Positions 52,740 through 60,167 of a DNA stretch of 64,000 bases are shown here, piece after piece. The translations under genes and the position numbers were made by a program. Positions within the stretch are counted from its first letter, which is position 1; the number at the start of each line of letters is the position of its first letter. Source of the DNA: Chitinilyticum litopenaei DSM 21440 (GTDB taxonomy: Bacteria > Pseudomonadota > Gammaproteobacteria > Burkholderiales > Chitinibacteraceae); the NCBI RefSeq assembly GCF_000428145.1, contig NZ_ATZJ01000011.1, positions 1-64,000 on the forward strand. Reading direction: 5' to 3'. The notes below the pieces were generated by a model that was not told the origin of the DNA, did not search any database, and worked only from the letters and a program-made list of their open reading frames with translations.

Positions 52740-54120
52740 GGCGCTGGCCGGGCGCGTCGCCGCCTGGCTGCAACACAGGCTGCCTGAACTGCCCCAGGGC
52801 CACCCGATCCAGCTTTGTCTGGGCCTCTCGGGTGGCCTTGATTCCATGGTGCTGCTCGATGTACTGGCGGGCTTGCGCGAACCGCTGGGCTTTTCCCTCA
52901 GTGCACTGCATGTGCACCATGGCCTGCAGGCCGCTGCCGACGACTGGGCGGCCTTTGTCGAGCGCGAATGCGCGGCACGCGCCGTGCCCTGCACCGTGCA
53001 GCGCGTGCAGGTCGCCGCCGCTGGCAACGGCATCGAGGCCGCCGCCCGTACGGCGCGCCATGCCGCCTTTGCCGGCCATCTGGCCAGCCTGGACAGCCCG
53101 GCGCGCGCCATGCTCGTCGCGCACCATCGTGGCGATCAGGCCGAAACGGTGCTGCACCATCTGCTGCGCGGCAACGGTCTGGCCGGTCTCGCCGGCATGC
53201 CGCCAGCCCGCCAGTTTGCCGGTGGCGCGCGCCTGTGGCGACCGCTGCTGGACGAAACGCGCGACACCTTGCAGGCCTGGGCCGCCAGCCGGGGGCTGGC
53301 CTGGGTGGACGACCCCAGCAATGCCGAACTGCAGTACACGCGCAACCGGCTGCGCCACGCAGTCCTGCCGCCGCTGGTGACCCATTTTCCGCACACAGAG
53401 GCCGCACTGGCGCGCGTCGCCCGCCATGCTGCCGAAGCATCCGAGCTGCTGGCCGACCTGGCTGCGCTGGACCTGCATCGTGCCGTCAGCGGCGACGGCT
53501 ATGCCCCCGCCACACTGCGCTTTCTGCCCGAGCGTCGCCAGCGCAACGCCCTGCGGCACTGGCTGGGGCAGCACGGCGTGCAGCCGGATGCTGCCGTTTT
53601 CGATAACCTCTGGGTATCGCTTGCCAGCCTAAACGAGGAAAGCGCTCTGACTATAAAGGTGGGGGAGTATTGCGTGCGCGCCTATCGCCAGCGCCTGTTT
53701 GTCACGCCCGCCCATCTGCACAGCGGCAAACCTTACCCGCTGCACGGCGACCAGCCTGCCGACGCTCTGGCACGGGCCGCCGGCTGGTCGCTGGCGCCCT
53801 GCTGGCGGCAGCAGGAGCGTGGCCTTGCACTGCGGCATCTGCAGCAGGGGCTGACGGTGCGCGCGCGGCGGGACGACGATGTGCTGCTGGTGCGCGGCCT
53901 GCACCGCCAGTTCAAGAAACTCTGCCAGGAAGCCGGCATCCCGCCCTGGTTGCGCGCGGTGCTGCCGGTGCTGGAGATCGGTGGCGAGCTGGCCGCGATA
54001 GCCGGCGTGGCCGTGGATGACCGCTTTGCCGCCGCTGCCGGCGAGGAGGGCTGGTGGCCCGGCATTTGCGGGGCGGTGGATGGCGATCAATTCAGCCCTC
54101 GGAATATTGAATTCCCGTAG
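52708..54120 (+). CDS. tilS: tRNA(Ile)-lysidine synthase
   Basis: 470 residues. PP-loop LGLSGGLDSMVLLD, HVHHGLQ, the HHRGDQAETVLHHLLRGNG region, and C-terminal TilS substrate-binding domains. It modifies C34 of the AUA-reading tRNA-Ile. ATG 52708 overlaps accA by 32 bases. The last 11 codons (DQFSPRNIEFP) and the TAG stop fall in a REP/MITE-like repeat, so the native C-terminus was replaced or extended. Confidence 0.92.
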   Translation: MASTRKKPSPEALAGRVAAWLQHRLPELPQGHPIQLCLGLSGGLDSMVLLDVLAGLREPLGFSLSALHVHHGLQAAADDWAAFVERECAARAVPCTVQRVQVAAAGNGIEAAARTARHAAFAGHLASLDSPARAMLVAHHRGDQAETVLHHLLRGNGLAGLAGMPPARQFAGGARLWRPLLDETRDTLQAWAASRGLAWVDDPSNAELQYTRNRLRHAVLPPLVTHFPHTEAALARVARHAAEASELLADLAALDLHRAVSGDGYAPATLRFLPERRQRNALRHWLGQHGVQPDAAVFDNLWVSLASLNEESALTIKVGEYCVRAYRQRLFVTPAHLHSGKPYPLHGDQPADALARAAGWSLAPCWRQQERGLALRHLQQGLTVRARRDDDVLLVRGLHRQFKKLCQEAGIPPWLRAVLPVLEIGGELAAIAGVAVDDRFAAAAGEEGWWPGICGAVDGDQFSPRNIEFP

Positions 54121-54170
54121 GAGCGAGCTTGCTCGCGATCAGCCACACCTCGCGAGCAAGCTCGCTCCTA
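54085..54170. repeat. REP/MITE-like element, copy 1 (partial, inverted relative to copies 2 and 3)
   Basis: The core inverted pair taggagcgagcttgctcgcg / cgcgagcaagctcgctccta is preceded by agccctcggaatattgaatt. That flank matches the reverse complement of the right flank of the copies at 58784 and 63630. The outer right flank is missing, where the next element begins. Confidence 0.9.
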
Positions 54171-54334
54171 ACAGGCTGTTGAAAAAGTCGGTTTTTCCGG
54201 CAGCATCAAGCACCGGGCAAAGCCCGGTGCAAGCGACCTCTTGAAAAATCAATGCTTTACAATTTTTCTTTTCATACATTTTTCCCGGCTTTGCCGGAAA
54301 AAACGAGACGCGGGGTGTTTTTCAACACCCTGCT
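54171..54334. repeat. MITE candidate with terminal inverted repeats (164 bp)
   Basis: The left end acaggctgttgaaaaagtcg and the right end, read in reverse as agcagggtgttgaaaaacac, match at most positions. Both are followed by ttttccggca-like sequence. An internal hairpin (caccgggc / gcccggtg) is present and no transposase. It fills the gap between tilS and the permease gene. Confidence 0.65.
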
Positions 54335-54346
54335 AAGGGTGGCGCC

Positions 54347-55603
54347 TCACACCCGCAGTGTCAGCCCGTCGGCCAGTGCGCTGCGATAGGCGCGCCAGGC
54401 GGGGATCAGGCCGCTTAGCGCCCCTGCGGCCAGTACCAGCGCCAGCAGCAGCCACTCGGTGGCGCTGGGCGCGGCAATGCCGATGTGCAGGCCATATACG
54501 GTGCGAAGTACCGGCCTGCAGGCAAACAGCAGCAAATACAGCAGGCCCATACCCAGCAGAATGCCAGCGCTGACCAGCGCCACGGTTTCGCCCATCAGCA
54601 GGGTGAAAATGTGCCGCGGGCGGGCGCCGGTGGCGCGCAGGATGGCCATCTCGCGGCGACGTTCGTTCAGGCCGGTCAGCAGCGCTGCGAGCATGCCAAA
54701 CAGGCCGACCACGACGACCAGGCCGCCTACCACCAGCAGCGCCTGCTCGGCCACCCGCAGCAGCGCCCACAATTCGCTGAGCGCCACGCCCGGCAGGATG
54801 GCCAGCAGCGGCTCATCGGCGTAATCGCTGATCGTGCGCTGCACGGCAAACAGCTGGCTGCGGCTTTTCAGGCCGACATAGAAGGCGGTGATGCTTTCCG
54901 GCTGGGCATCGGCGCTCACGCCTTCGGCGAGCAGGCCGCTTTGCGCCAGCAGCGAGGCGCTGCCGGATTCCCAGCCGGCATGGATGGCTTCCAGTCCGGC
55001 GAGGCTGACATGCACGGTATCGTCCACCGGCGTGCCGGTGGACGCGAGGATGCCGCTGACCGTGAACGGCTGGTCCTCGTGCTCGCTGAGCGCGCCTTCG
55101 CCGCTGCCGTGGGTGAGCACCAGCCGGTCGCCGGGCTGGTAGCCGAGCCGGCGGGCGACTTCGGCGCCGAGCACCGCGTCGTGCACGCCGGAGAACGGTT
55201 TTCCAGCGGCGAAGGTCAGCGGCTGCGCGTCGCCATAGCGCAGATGGCGGAAGTAATCACCGGTGGTGCCCAGCACGGCAAAGCCGCGATGGCTGTCGCC
55301 CAGCGACACCGGAATCGTCCAGGCGATGCGCGGGTCCTGGCGCAGGGCCTGATAGCTGTCCCAGCCGATATTGTTGCTGGCGTTGCCGACGCGAAACACG
55401 CTGTAGAGCAGCAGCTGCACCGAGCCGGTGCGCGCGCCGACGATCAGGTCGGTGCCCGCGACGGTATTGGCAAAACTGGCGCGCGCTTCGCTGCGCAGGC
55501 GCTCGACGCCGATCAGCAGCAGCACCGACAGCGCCACGGTAAGGATGGCCAGCGCCGCGGTCAGCTTGCGGTTGGCCAGGCTTTTCAGCGCCAGTTCAAG
55601 CAT
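54347..55603 (-). CDS. ABC transporter permease, FtsX/MacB-like, of a Zrg-type system (418 aa)
   Basis: It starts MLELALKSLANRKLTAALA with one N-terminal helix, a periplasmic domain of about 230 residues, and three C-terminal helices in the FtsX fold (LVVVVGLFGMLAALLTGLNERRREMAILRATGA is the coupling loop). It partners the ATPase encoded just upstream (8-base overlap). With the DUF2796 and DUF3299 genes it resembles the zinc-regulated zrg set of Vibrio. Confidence 0.82.
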   Translation of the reverse strand: MLELALKSLANRKLTAALAILTVALSVLLLIGVERLRSEARASFANTVAGTDLIVGARTGSVQLLLYSVFRVGNASNNIGWDSYQALRQDPRIAWTIPVSLGDSHRGFAVLGTTGDYFRHLRYGDAQPLTFAAGKPFSGVHDAVLGAEVARRLGYQPGDRLVLTHGSGEGALSEHEDQPFTVSGILASTGTPVDDTVHVSLAGLEAIHAGWESGSASLLAQSGLLAEGVSADAQPESITAFYVGLKSRSQLFAVQRTISDYADEPLLAILPGVALSELWALLRVAEQALLVVGGLVVVVGLFGMLAALLTGLNERRREMAILRATGARPRHIFTLLMGETVALVSAGILLGMGLLYLLLFACRPVLRTVYGLHIGIAAPSATEWLLLALVLAAGALSGLIPAWRAYRSALADGLTLRV

Positions 55604-56294
55604 GGTCGGCCTCCGGGCGGGCGGCGTTGAGGTCGGCGAGCGCGACCGTGCGGTCGAAATGCGCGGCCAGCGTGGCATCGTGGCTGACGAAGACCACGCT
55701 GCTGCCGTGCCGGGCGGCCAGGCGCAGCAGCAGGTCGATAAAGGCCTGGCGGCGTTCGCCATCCAGCGCCGAGGTCGGCTCGTCGGCGATCAGCAGTTCT
55801 GGCGCGCCGATCAGCGCGCGCGCCAGCGCCACGCGCTGCTGCTGGCCGACCGACAGCGTGTTCACCGGGCGCCGGTGCAGCGCCGGGTCGGCCAGATCCA
55901 GTTCGGCCAGCAGCGCTTGCGCCGTGCGGCGCACATCGCCGGCCTGCTGGCGGCGACGCGCGGAAAAGCGGCAGGGCAGCAGCACATTGTCGAGCAGGTC
56001 CAGATAGGGCAGCAGATTGAACTGCTGGAACACATAGCCGATGTGATCGGCGCGAAACTGGTCGCGCGCGCTGGCCGCCAGCGTGGAAAAGGGCCGCTCC
56101 AGCAGGCGGATGCTGCCGGCCTGCGGGCTGGCGATGCCGGTCAGCAGGGCCAGCAGCGTGCTCTTGCCGCTGCCGCTGGCGCCGTGCAGAAAGACGCGCT
56201 CGCCGGCTTCCAGCCGGAAGCGGGCGATGTCGAGCACCGGGGCATGGCCCGGCCAGGCGAACACCAGCTCTTCCAGCTCCAGCGCCGCGCTCAT
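55596..56294 (-). CDS. ABC transporter ATP-binding protein of a Zrg-type system (232 aa)
   Basis: Walker A GASGSGKSTLLALLTG, Q-loop YVFQQFNLLPYLDLLDN, signature LSVGQQQRVALARAL, Walker B LLIADEPTSALDG. MacB/LolD-like ATPase. The signature is LSVGQ rather than LSGGQ, a mild variation. The start is ATG 56294, 2 bases after the DUF2796 stop; the longer frame upstream is not conserved. Confidence 0.88.
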   Translation of the reverse strand: MSAALELEELVFAWPGHAPVLDIARFRLEAGERVFLHGASGSGKSTLLALLTGIASPQAGSIRLLERPFSTLAASARDQFRADHIGYVFQQFNLLPYLDLLDNVLLPCRFSARRRQQAGDVRRTAQALLAELDLADPALHRRPVNTLSVGQQQRVALARALIGAPELLIADEPTSALDGERRQAFIDLLLRLAARHGSSVVFVSHDATLAAHFDRTVALADLNAARPEADHA

Positions 56295-56296
56295 GG

Positions 56297-56794
56297 CTAT
56301 TTGCCCTTGAGCGCAAGCGCCTCGCCACGGCGCAGCGTCTGCCGGCTCTGGCCGGATGCCAGCGCCAGGTTGACGGTGAGCTTGTTCAGGCGCGGGTAGT
56401 GCTGCCACAGCTGCAGCGTCAGCCGCTCGGGCAGCGCCTGGCAGCTCAGGGTGTAGCTGGCGCTGACATCGCTGTGTTCGCCCTTGCCAAAGGCCGGCAG
56501 TGCGACCTGCCCGGCGCTGGCCGTGCAGCCCGCCGGAATGTCCAGCAGCGTCGTCGCCCGGGCAAGCTGCTTGCCGAGTTGCTCAAGCTCCGCTTTTTGC
56601 GCCGGGGTTTTCGGGGCGTGCTCGAAGCCCAGCAGATTGTCGGCCGGACTATCGAGCGCGATATGCAGCGTTGTGCCGTCACTGGCGACATCCAGCGTCG
56701 CCACACCGTGCTGGTGCGCGGCGTGCTGATGCGGCTTGCCAGCATATACCTGGCTGGATATGGCGATACAGGCAATCAGGATGAATGGCTTCAA
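56297..56794 (-). CDS. DUF2796/ZrgA-like periplasmic zinc-binding protein (165 aa, TTG start)
   Basis: Signal peptide LKPFILIACIAISSQVYAG, then a His-rich segment HQHAAHQHG that can bind zinc, and the DUF2796 core (LHIALDSPADNLLGFEHAPKT). In Vibrio the ZrgA homologue works with an ABC transporter under zinc limitation. The TTG at 56794 fits the signal peptide; the frame also opens with GTG 56848, which touches the repeat upstream. Confidence 0.75.
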   Translation of the reverse strand: MKPFILIACIAISSQVYAGKPHQHAAHQHGVATLDVASDGTTLHIALDSPADNLLGFEHAPKTPAQKAELEQLGKQLARATTLLDIPAGCTASAGQVALPAFGKGEHSDVSASYTLSCQALPERLTLQLWQHYPRLNKLTVNLALASGQSRQTLRRGEALALKGK

Positions 56795-56840
56795 GGCAAT
56801 ACCCCGTTGTTGATTGACTAGACTTTCAGTGAAACCCGAA

Positions 56841-57129
56841 TTGACCACAGAGGCACAGAAAACACAGAGAAAAGCGGGAGTACGTCATAGGTTTTCCCGA
56901 TGAGCAAGAAGGCTCAGCAAACGGTAAACATCGTCGTTCCCGCGTCCCACGGGGATTCCCTTCGGTCAAGGCGGGAACCCAGCAATGCCGCGTGGATACT
57001 GGATGCCCGCCTTGACCGAGGGGAATTCCCGTGGGACGCGGGCATGCTGTGCTGATAAGTCTTGCTGAATCAGGTAGACATTTCTCAGGGTTTTGCTTCC
57101 TCCGTGCCCTCGGTGTCTCTGTGGTTCAA
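56841..57129. repeat. Nested inverted-repeat element between the DUF3299 and DUF2796 genes
   Basis: The outer arms ttgaccacagaggcacag (56841) and ctctgtggttcaa (57117-57129) are inverted. Inside is a second, nearly perfect inverted pair of about 45 bases (56934-56980 with 56998-57043; for example cgcgtcccacgggg and cccgtgggacgcg). No coding potential. It looks like one mobile repeat inserted in another. Confidence 0.85.
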
Positions 57130-57178
57130 GCGGTTGTTGCGCTTTGCCGAGAAGGATTTCCACGCAGGAGCAAGCTTG

Positions 57179-57853
57179 CTAATTGGGCTTGCGCTTGTAC
57201 TCGGTGACGCCGTCGGCCTGCATCTGGTAGCCGACATCGACCTCGGCGCTGCCGTCGGCCAGCGCCAGATTGCTGCGGCTCTTGCGCACGCTGAGCTTGC
57301 CGGTGACGGTGATCGGCGCGAACAGCCGCTCGCTGGCATAGCCGGCCGGGTAACGCACCACCACCAGCTGGTTGGGCGGCGGCGGCGGCACATGGATGCA
57401 GGCGCCGATCACCGGCACCAGCAGAAACTCCGTGACCTTGCCGTCCTTTTCCTGCAGCGGCAGCAGATAGCCGGACAGCCGCACCGGCTGCTGATCCAGC
57501 TCGCCGACCAGCTCGCTGACGCGCCTGGCCTCGTATCTGGCGATCTGCTCGACCAGCGCCTGCACGTCGGCGAATTTCTCGGCCAGCAGGGCCTTGTCGT
57601 TCTCCACCAGATGCTCGGGCTTGATCTGGCCCTTTTTCAGCGCATCCTGCAGCTCGCGCTGGTTCACCGCGCGCAGCAGCCGGTCTTTCTTTTCCTGCGG
57701 CAAGTCATTGACCTGCTTGCGCAGCGCCGGTGCATCGGGCTGCAGGTCTTTCCACTGGATGTCGCGCCAGGCTGTCGCCGCCAGCAGCGGCATGGCAATC
57801 AGGGCCAGGAGACCCAGCGTGACCAAGCGGGAGAAAAGGGCGGGGATGCGCAT
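57179..57853 (-). CDS. DUF3299 periplasmic protein of the Zrg-type system (224 aa)
   Basis: N-terminal signal (FSRLVTLGLLALIAMPLLA) and the start of the mature part ATAWRDIQWKDLQP. The C-terminal half is the DUF3299 core (LSGYLLPLQEKDGKVTEFLLVPVIGACIHVPPPPPNQLV, with the conserved Cys in GACIHVPPPP). It would be the first gene of the operon, now separated from the other three by an inverted-repeat element. ATG 57886 is an alternative start. Confidence 0.8.
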   Translation of the reverse strand: MRIPALFSRLVTLGLLALIAMPLLAATAWRDIQWKDLQPDAPALRKQVNDLPQEKKDRLLRAVNQRELQDALKKGQIKPEHLVENDKALLAEKFADVQALVEQIARYEARRVSELVGELDQQPVRLSGYLLPLQEKDGKVTEFLLVPVIGACIHVPPPPPNQLVVVRYPAGYASERLFAPITVTGKLSVRKSRSNLALADGSAEVDVGYQMQADGVTEYKRKPN

Positions 57854-58021
57854 GGCGGAACAACCGTAAATGTAACTGTGTTGCATTATGCCGCGTTACC
57901 GGCAAATGGGCATCTGCCGGCGACGGCGGTGTTGCGCGGGATGGGGGCTGGAACACATTCACGCGCTGGAGGGGCGGCAGCATGTGAGCTTTCGCCTTCG
58001 CGTAGCGGTGGAAGACGGAGT

Positions 58022-58660
58022 TTAGGCCTCATCAAGCCGAGCGAACGATAATGACGTGGTCAAGCCCGACACAAACTGACTGAAGCTCGAGGCAAGAATA
58101 ATCACCTCCGGCTGTTCGCCATAGACGTCGACCCAAGCCACTTGCGGCTCGCCAGAGGGGCCGCATTTGCTGTAGTCAAACATGACAACAGTGTGTCCAG
58201 CTGCCGGTGTCTCCGCAAAAACAAAGCCAAGGGTCGGGTAGCCCCAGTCAGAATTGATCTTTAACTCTGATGTAGCGTCGATTCCGTATTTCCCGCCTAT
58301 GCCGCGAATCCCAGTTATTGAGATGTGGTCTCGTGCCCAGGAAGTCGGGCGGTCAACAGCGAAACAGTCATACCTGGTGCTGCCGCCATTCTTGATGTAG
58401 AGGAGCTCCAGATACGCGGCTGGAAACTTGAGGCCAAGTTCCATTTCCGCAGCCTTGACCGCATTGCGCGACAGCGTCGGACCTGTGAACCAATCCGAAT
58501 CATCGAACGGGGTATCGGCGAGAGGTACTTGCGGCCGGGACAGGATTTCGATGGCATCCTCAACGTCGCCTTTCGCTGCATCAAGTGCCAAGCGACACTC
58601 CGCTACACGCTTCCCGGAGGCGAGCTGTACCTTCTTCAAATCGAGCAGGCTTGTGTTCAT
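58022..58660 (-). CDS. SMI1/KNR4 family protein with N-terminal TS-N/UBA-like domain (212 aa)
   Basis: Residues 1-45 (LLDLKKVQLASGKRVAECRL, then ALDAAKGDVEDAIEIL) match the EF-Ts N-terminal/UBA pattern. Residues about 70-205 fit the SMI1/KNR4 fold (LGLKFPAAYLELLYIKNGG, then a WGYPTLGFVFAETPAAGH stretch). SMI1/KNR4 proteins are often immunity proteins to contact-dependent or other toxins, but no toxin gene is adjacent. The ATG start is preferred over TTG 58669. Confidence 0.72.
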   Translation of the reverse strand: MNTSLLDLKKVQLASGKRVAECRLALDAAKGDVEDAIEILSRPQVPLADTPFDDSDWFTGPTLSRNAVKAAEMELGLKFPAAYLELLYIKNGGSTRYDCFAVDRPTSWARDHISITGIRGIGGKYGIDATSELKINSDWGYPTLGFVFAETPAAGHTVVMFDYSKCGPSGEPQVAWVDVYGEQPEVIILASSFSQFVSGLTTSLSFARLDEA

Positions 58661-58783
58661 GGCGTCCAAGCTGTAGTTGATTGAGCGAAAACGCGCTGGC
58701 GCAATGAAATATCCAGCATATTTGGAGTCTAGTGGCGTGCAGGGTTAGGCCGCCGCTTTGGGGGAGGGCTTGAACAACTGCTT

Positions 58784-58899
58784 ATTGATCCGGCCCTCTG
58801 ATGTTTTTACTCGTAGGAGCGAGCTTGCTCGCGATCAGCAAGGCTTCGCGAGCAAGCTCGCTCCTACGGAAATTCAAACTTCCGAGGGCCGGATCAATA
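58784..58899. repeat. REP/MITE-like element, copy 2 (116 bp)
   Basis: Full copy: outer arms attgatccggccctctgatg and gagggccggatcaatag, inner pair taggagcgagcttgctcgcg / cgcgagcaagctcgctccta. Its right end supplies the final codons and stop of the reverse gene at 58894. Confidence 0.92.
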
Positions 58900-59295
58900 G
58901 GTTGAATACGCATATCCACCCAGGCGGGAGACCAGGAATGCAACCGGCTCTCCAATGAGATTGGGATCACTTGAGCTGATTACCCCCTCGGCCTTGAAGA
59001 GGCCGCAATCTACAACCACGGGGTTAACGCTAACCACCCTGCCGAAGGCGCGATAACGCCAGCCTTGAATTTGCTCTAACCCCATGTAGCCTTCGGGATT
59101 GCCAGAGAAGATGGCTTCCCATTCTTCGCTTTCATCGAGGAAGGGGCTGAACTCAAATTCGAATTCTTCACCGAGCTTTGGGGATGAGGCAGCGCTGACA
59201 CTGAATTCATCCATGACACAAAGACGTTGGCCTTGAACCTCAATGATCGCTTCAAGGTAAGGACCAGCTGTGGAAATCAATTTTGCACGGACCAT
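58894..59295 (-). CDS. Hypothetical protein, unknown (133 aa), stop provided by a repeat
   Basis: It starts MVRAKLISTAGPYLEAIIEV; a longer frame to 59349 is possible. Mostly beta-strand with acidic surface (LGEEFEFEFSPFLDESEEWE). It ends GGYAYSTY followed by TGA, and the TGA lies in the end of the repeat copy. The neighbouring SMI1-like gene suggests an accessory region. No family recognised. Confidence 0.6.
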   Translation of the reverse strand: MVRAKLISTAGPYLEAIIEVQGQRLCVMDEFSVSAASSPKLGEEFEFEFSPFLDESEEWEAIFSGNPEGYMGLEQIQGWRYRAFGRVVSVNPVVVDCGLFKAEGVISSSDPNLIGEPVAFLVSRLGGYAYSTY

Positions 59296-59495
59296 ATACA
59301 GCCTAATGGAGGTAACTGCTAGCTGGAGCTGTGTAGCAGCGGAGTGCACTCACGGAGCCACCGAAAAAACCGCAGCCGCTCAGCCTTCATGCCGGGGGTG
59401 GGCTGTTCATCGCCGGCCTTGTTTTTCCTCTGTGGTGACGGTTTTCCGCATCGCCCGGGAAGCATGCTTGACCGGTAGCGGTCCCGTAGCGGCCG

Positions 59496-59744
59496 TCACT
59501 CCGTTCCCAGTCGGGCAAAGCGCGGCACGTCCACGCCATTGATCTGCACCGTTTCGATGAACATTGCATACGGGCGCACCCACAGCGCGCCTTCGCCGTA
59601 GAGCGGGCGGTAGACGACCAGCCATTCCAGCGTTTCGCTGTGGCGCGCCAGGTCGATCACCTCGTACTCCTTGCCCTTGTAGTGACGGTAGCGGCCCGGC
59701 GCCAGTTGCGGGCGGGCGGGGAGTTGCTCGTAGGGTATCTGCAT
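59496..59744 (-). CDS. DUF1653 family protein (82 aa)
   Basis: The core GRYRHYKGKEYEVIDLARHS and the end LWVRPYAMFIETV are the DUF1653 signature, a small beta-rich domain with a conserved W-V-R-P motif. A good AAAAGG site precedes ATG 59744. Function unknown in the family. Confidence 0.85.
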   Translation of the reverse strand: MQIPYEQLPARPQLAPGRYRHYKGKEYEVIDLARHSETLEWLVVYRPLYGEGALWVRPYAMFIETVQINGVDVPRFARLGTE

Positions 59745-59841
59745 GTGGCCTTTTCCCAGAAATGGTTACGGGGTGATGGGGTGGTGAGTATGAAAAAGGC
59801 CTCCTTGCGGAGGCATTGCACTGCCCTGGGCAAACCGCAAA

Positions 59842-60005
59842 AACCATCCTGATTAGCAAGACTCTTCAGCTTTCTTGCCGTCATTCCGGCGAAGGCCGGA
59901 ATCCAGAAAGTTCAACGAAACGTTTGCAGTCTGGATGCCGGCCTTCGCCGGCATGACGGGCTGTTAGTGAATGCTTGCTGAGGCAGCTTTCTAATCAGGA
60001 AAACC
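59842..60005. repeat. Inverted-repeat element (MITE-like), nested arms
   Basis: The core pair cgtcattccggcgaaggccg (59879) and cggccttcgccggcatgacg (about 59938-59957) is inverted. Outer arms aaaccatcctgattag and ctaatcaggaaaacc lie at the borders. No coding sequence. Confidence 0.8.
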
Positions 60006-60009
60006 ATTC

Positions 60010-60108
60010 TTACCACAGCGGCACAGCGTGCACAGAGGGGGCAAGCCCTTGAGAAATGCAGGGTGTACTCCCGTTTTTCTCTGTGCTCTCTGTGCCGCTG
60101 TGGTTGAA
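60010..60108. repeat. ACAGAG-type inverted-repeat element upstream of the alaS stop side
   Basis: Left arm taccacagcggcacagcg, right arm tgtgccgctgtggttgaa. The sequence caca-gag-aaaa-cgggagtac is shared with the element at 56841, so the two belong to one family. Confidence 0.8.
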
Positions 60109-60167
60109 TCGGTTTTTTTTGCTGAATGAAGAGCTTGTTCAGGTTTCCGGTCTTGCCCCGGCCTCCC

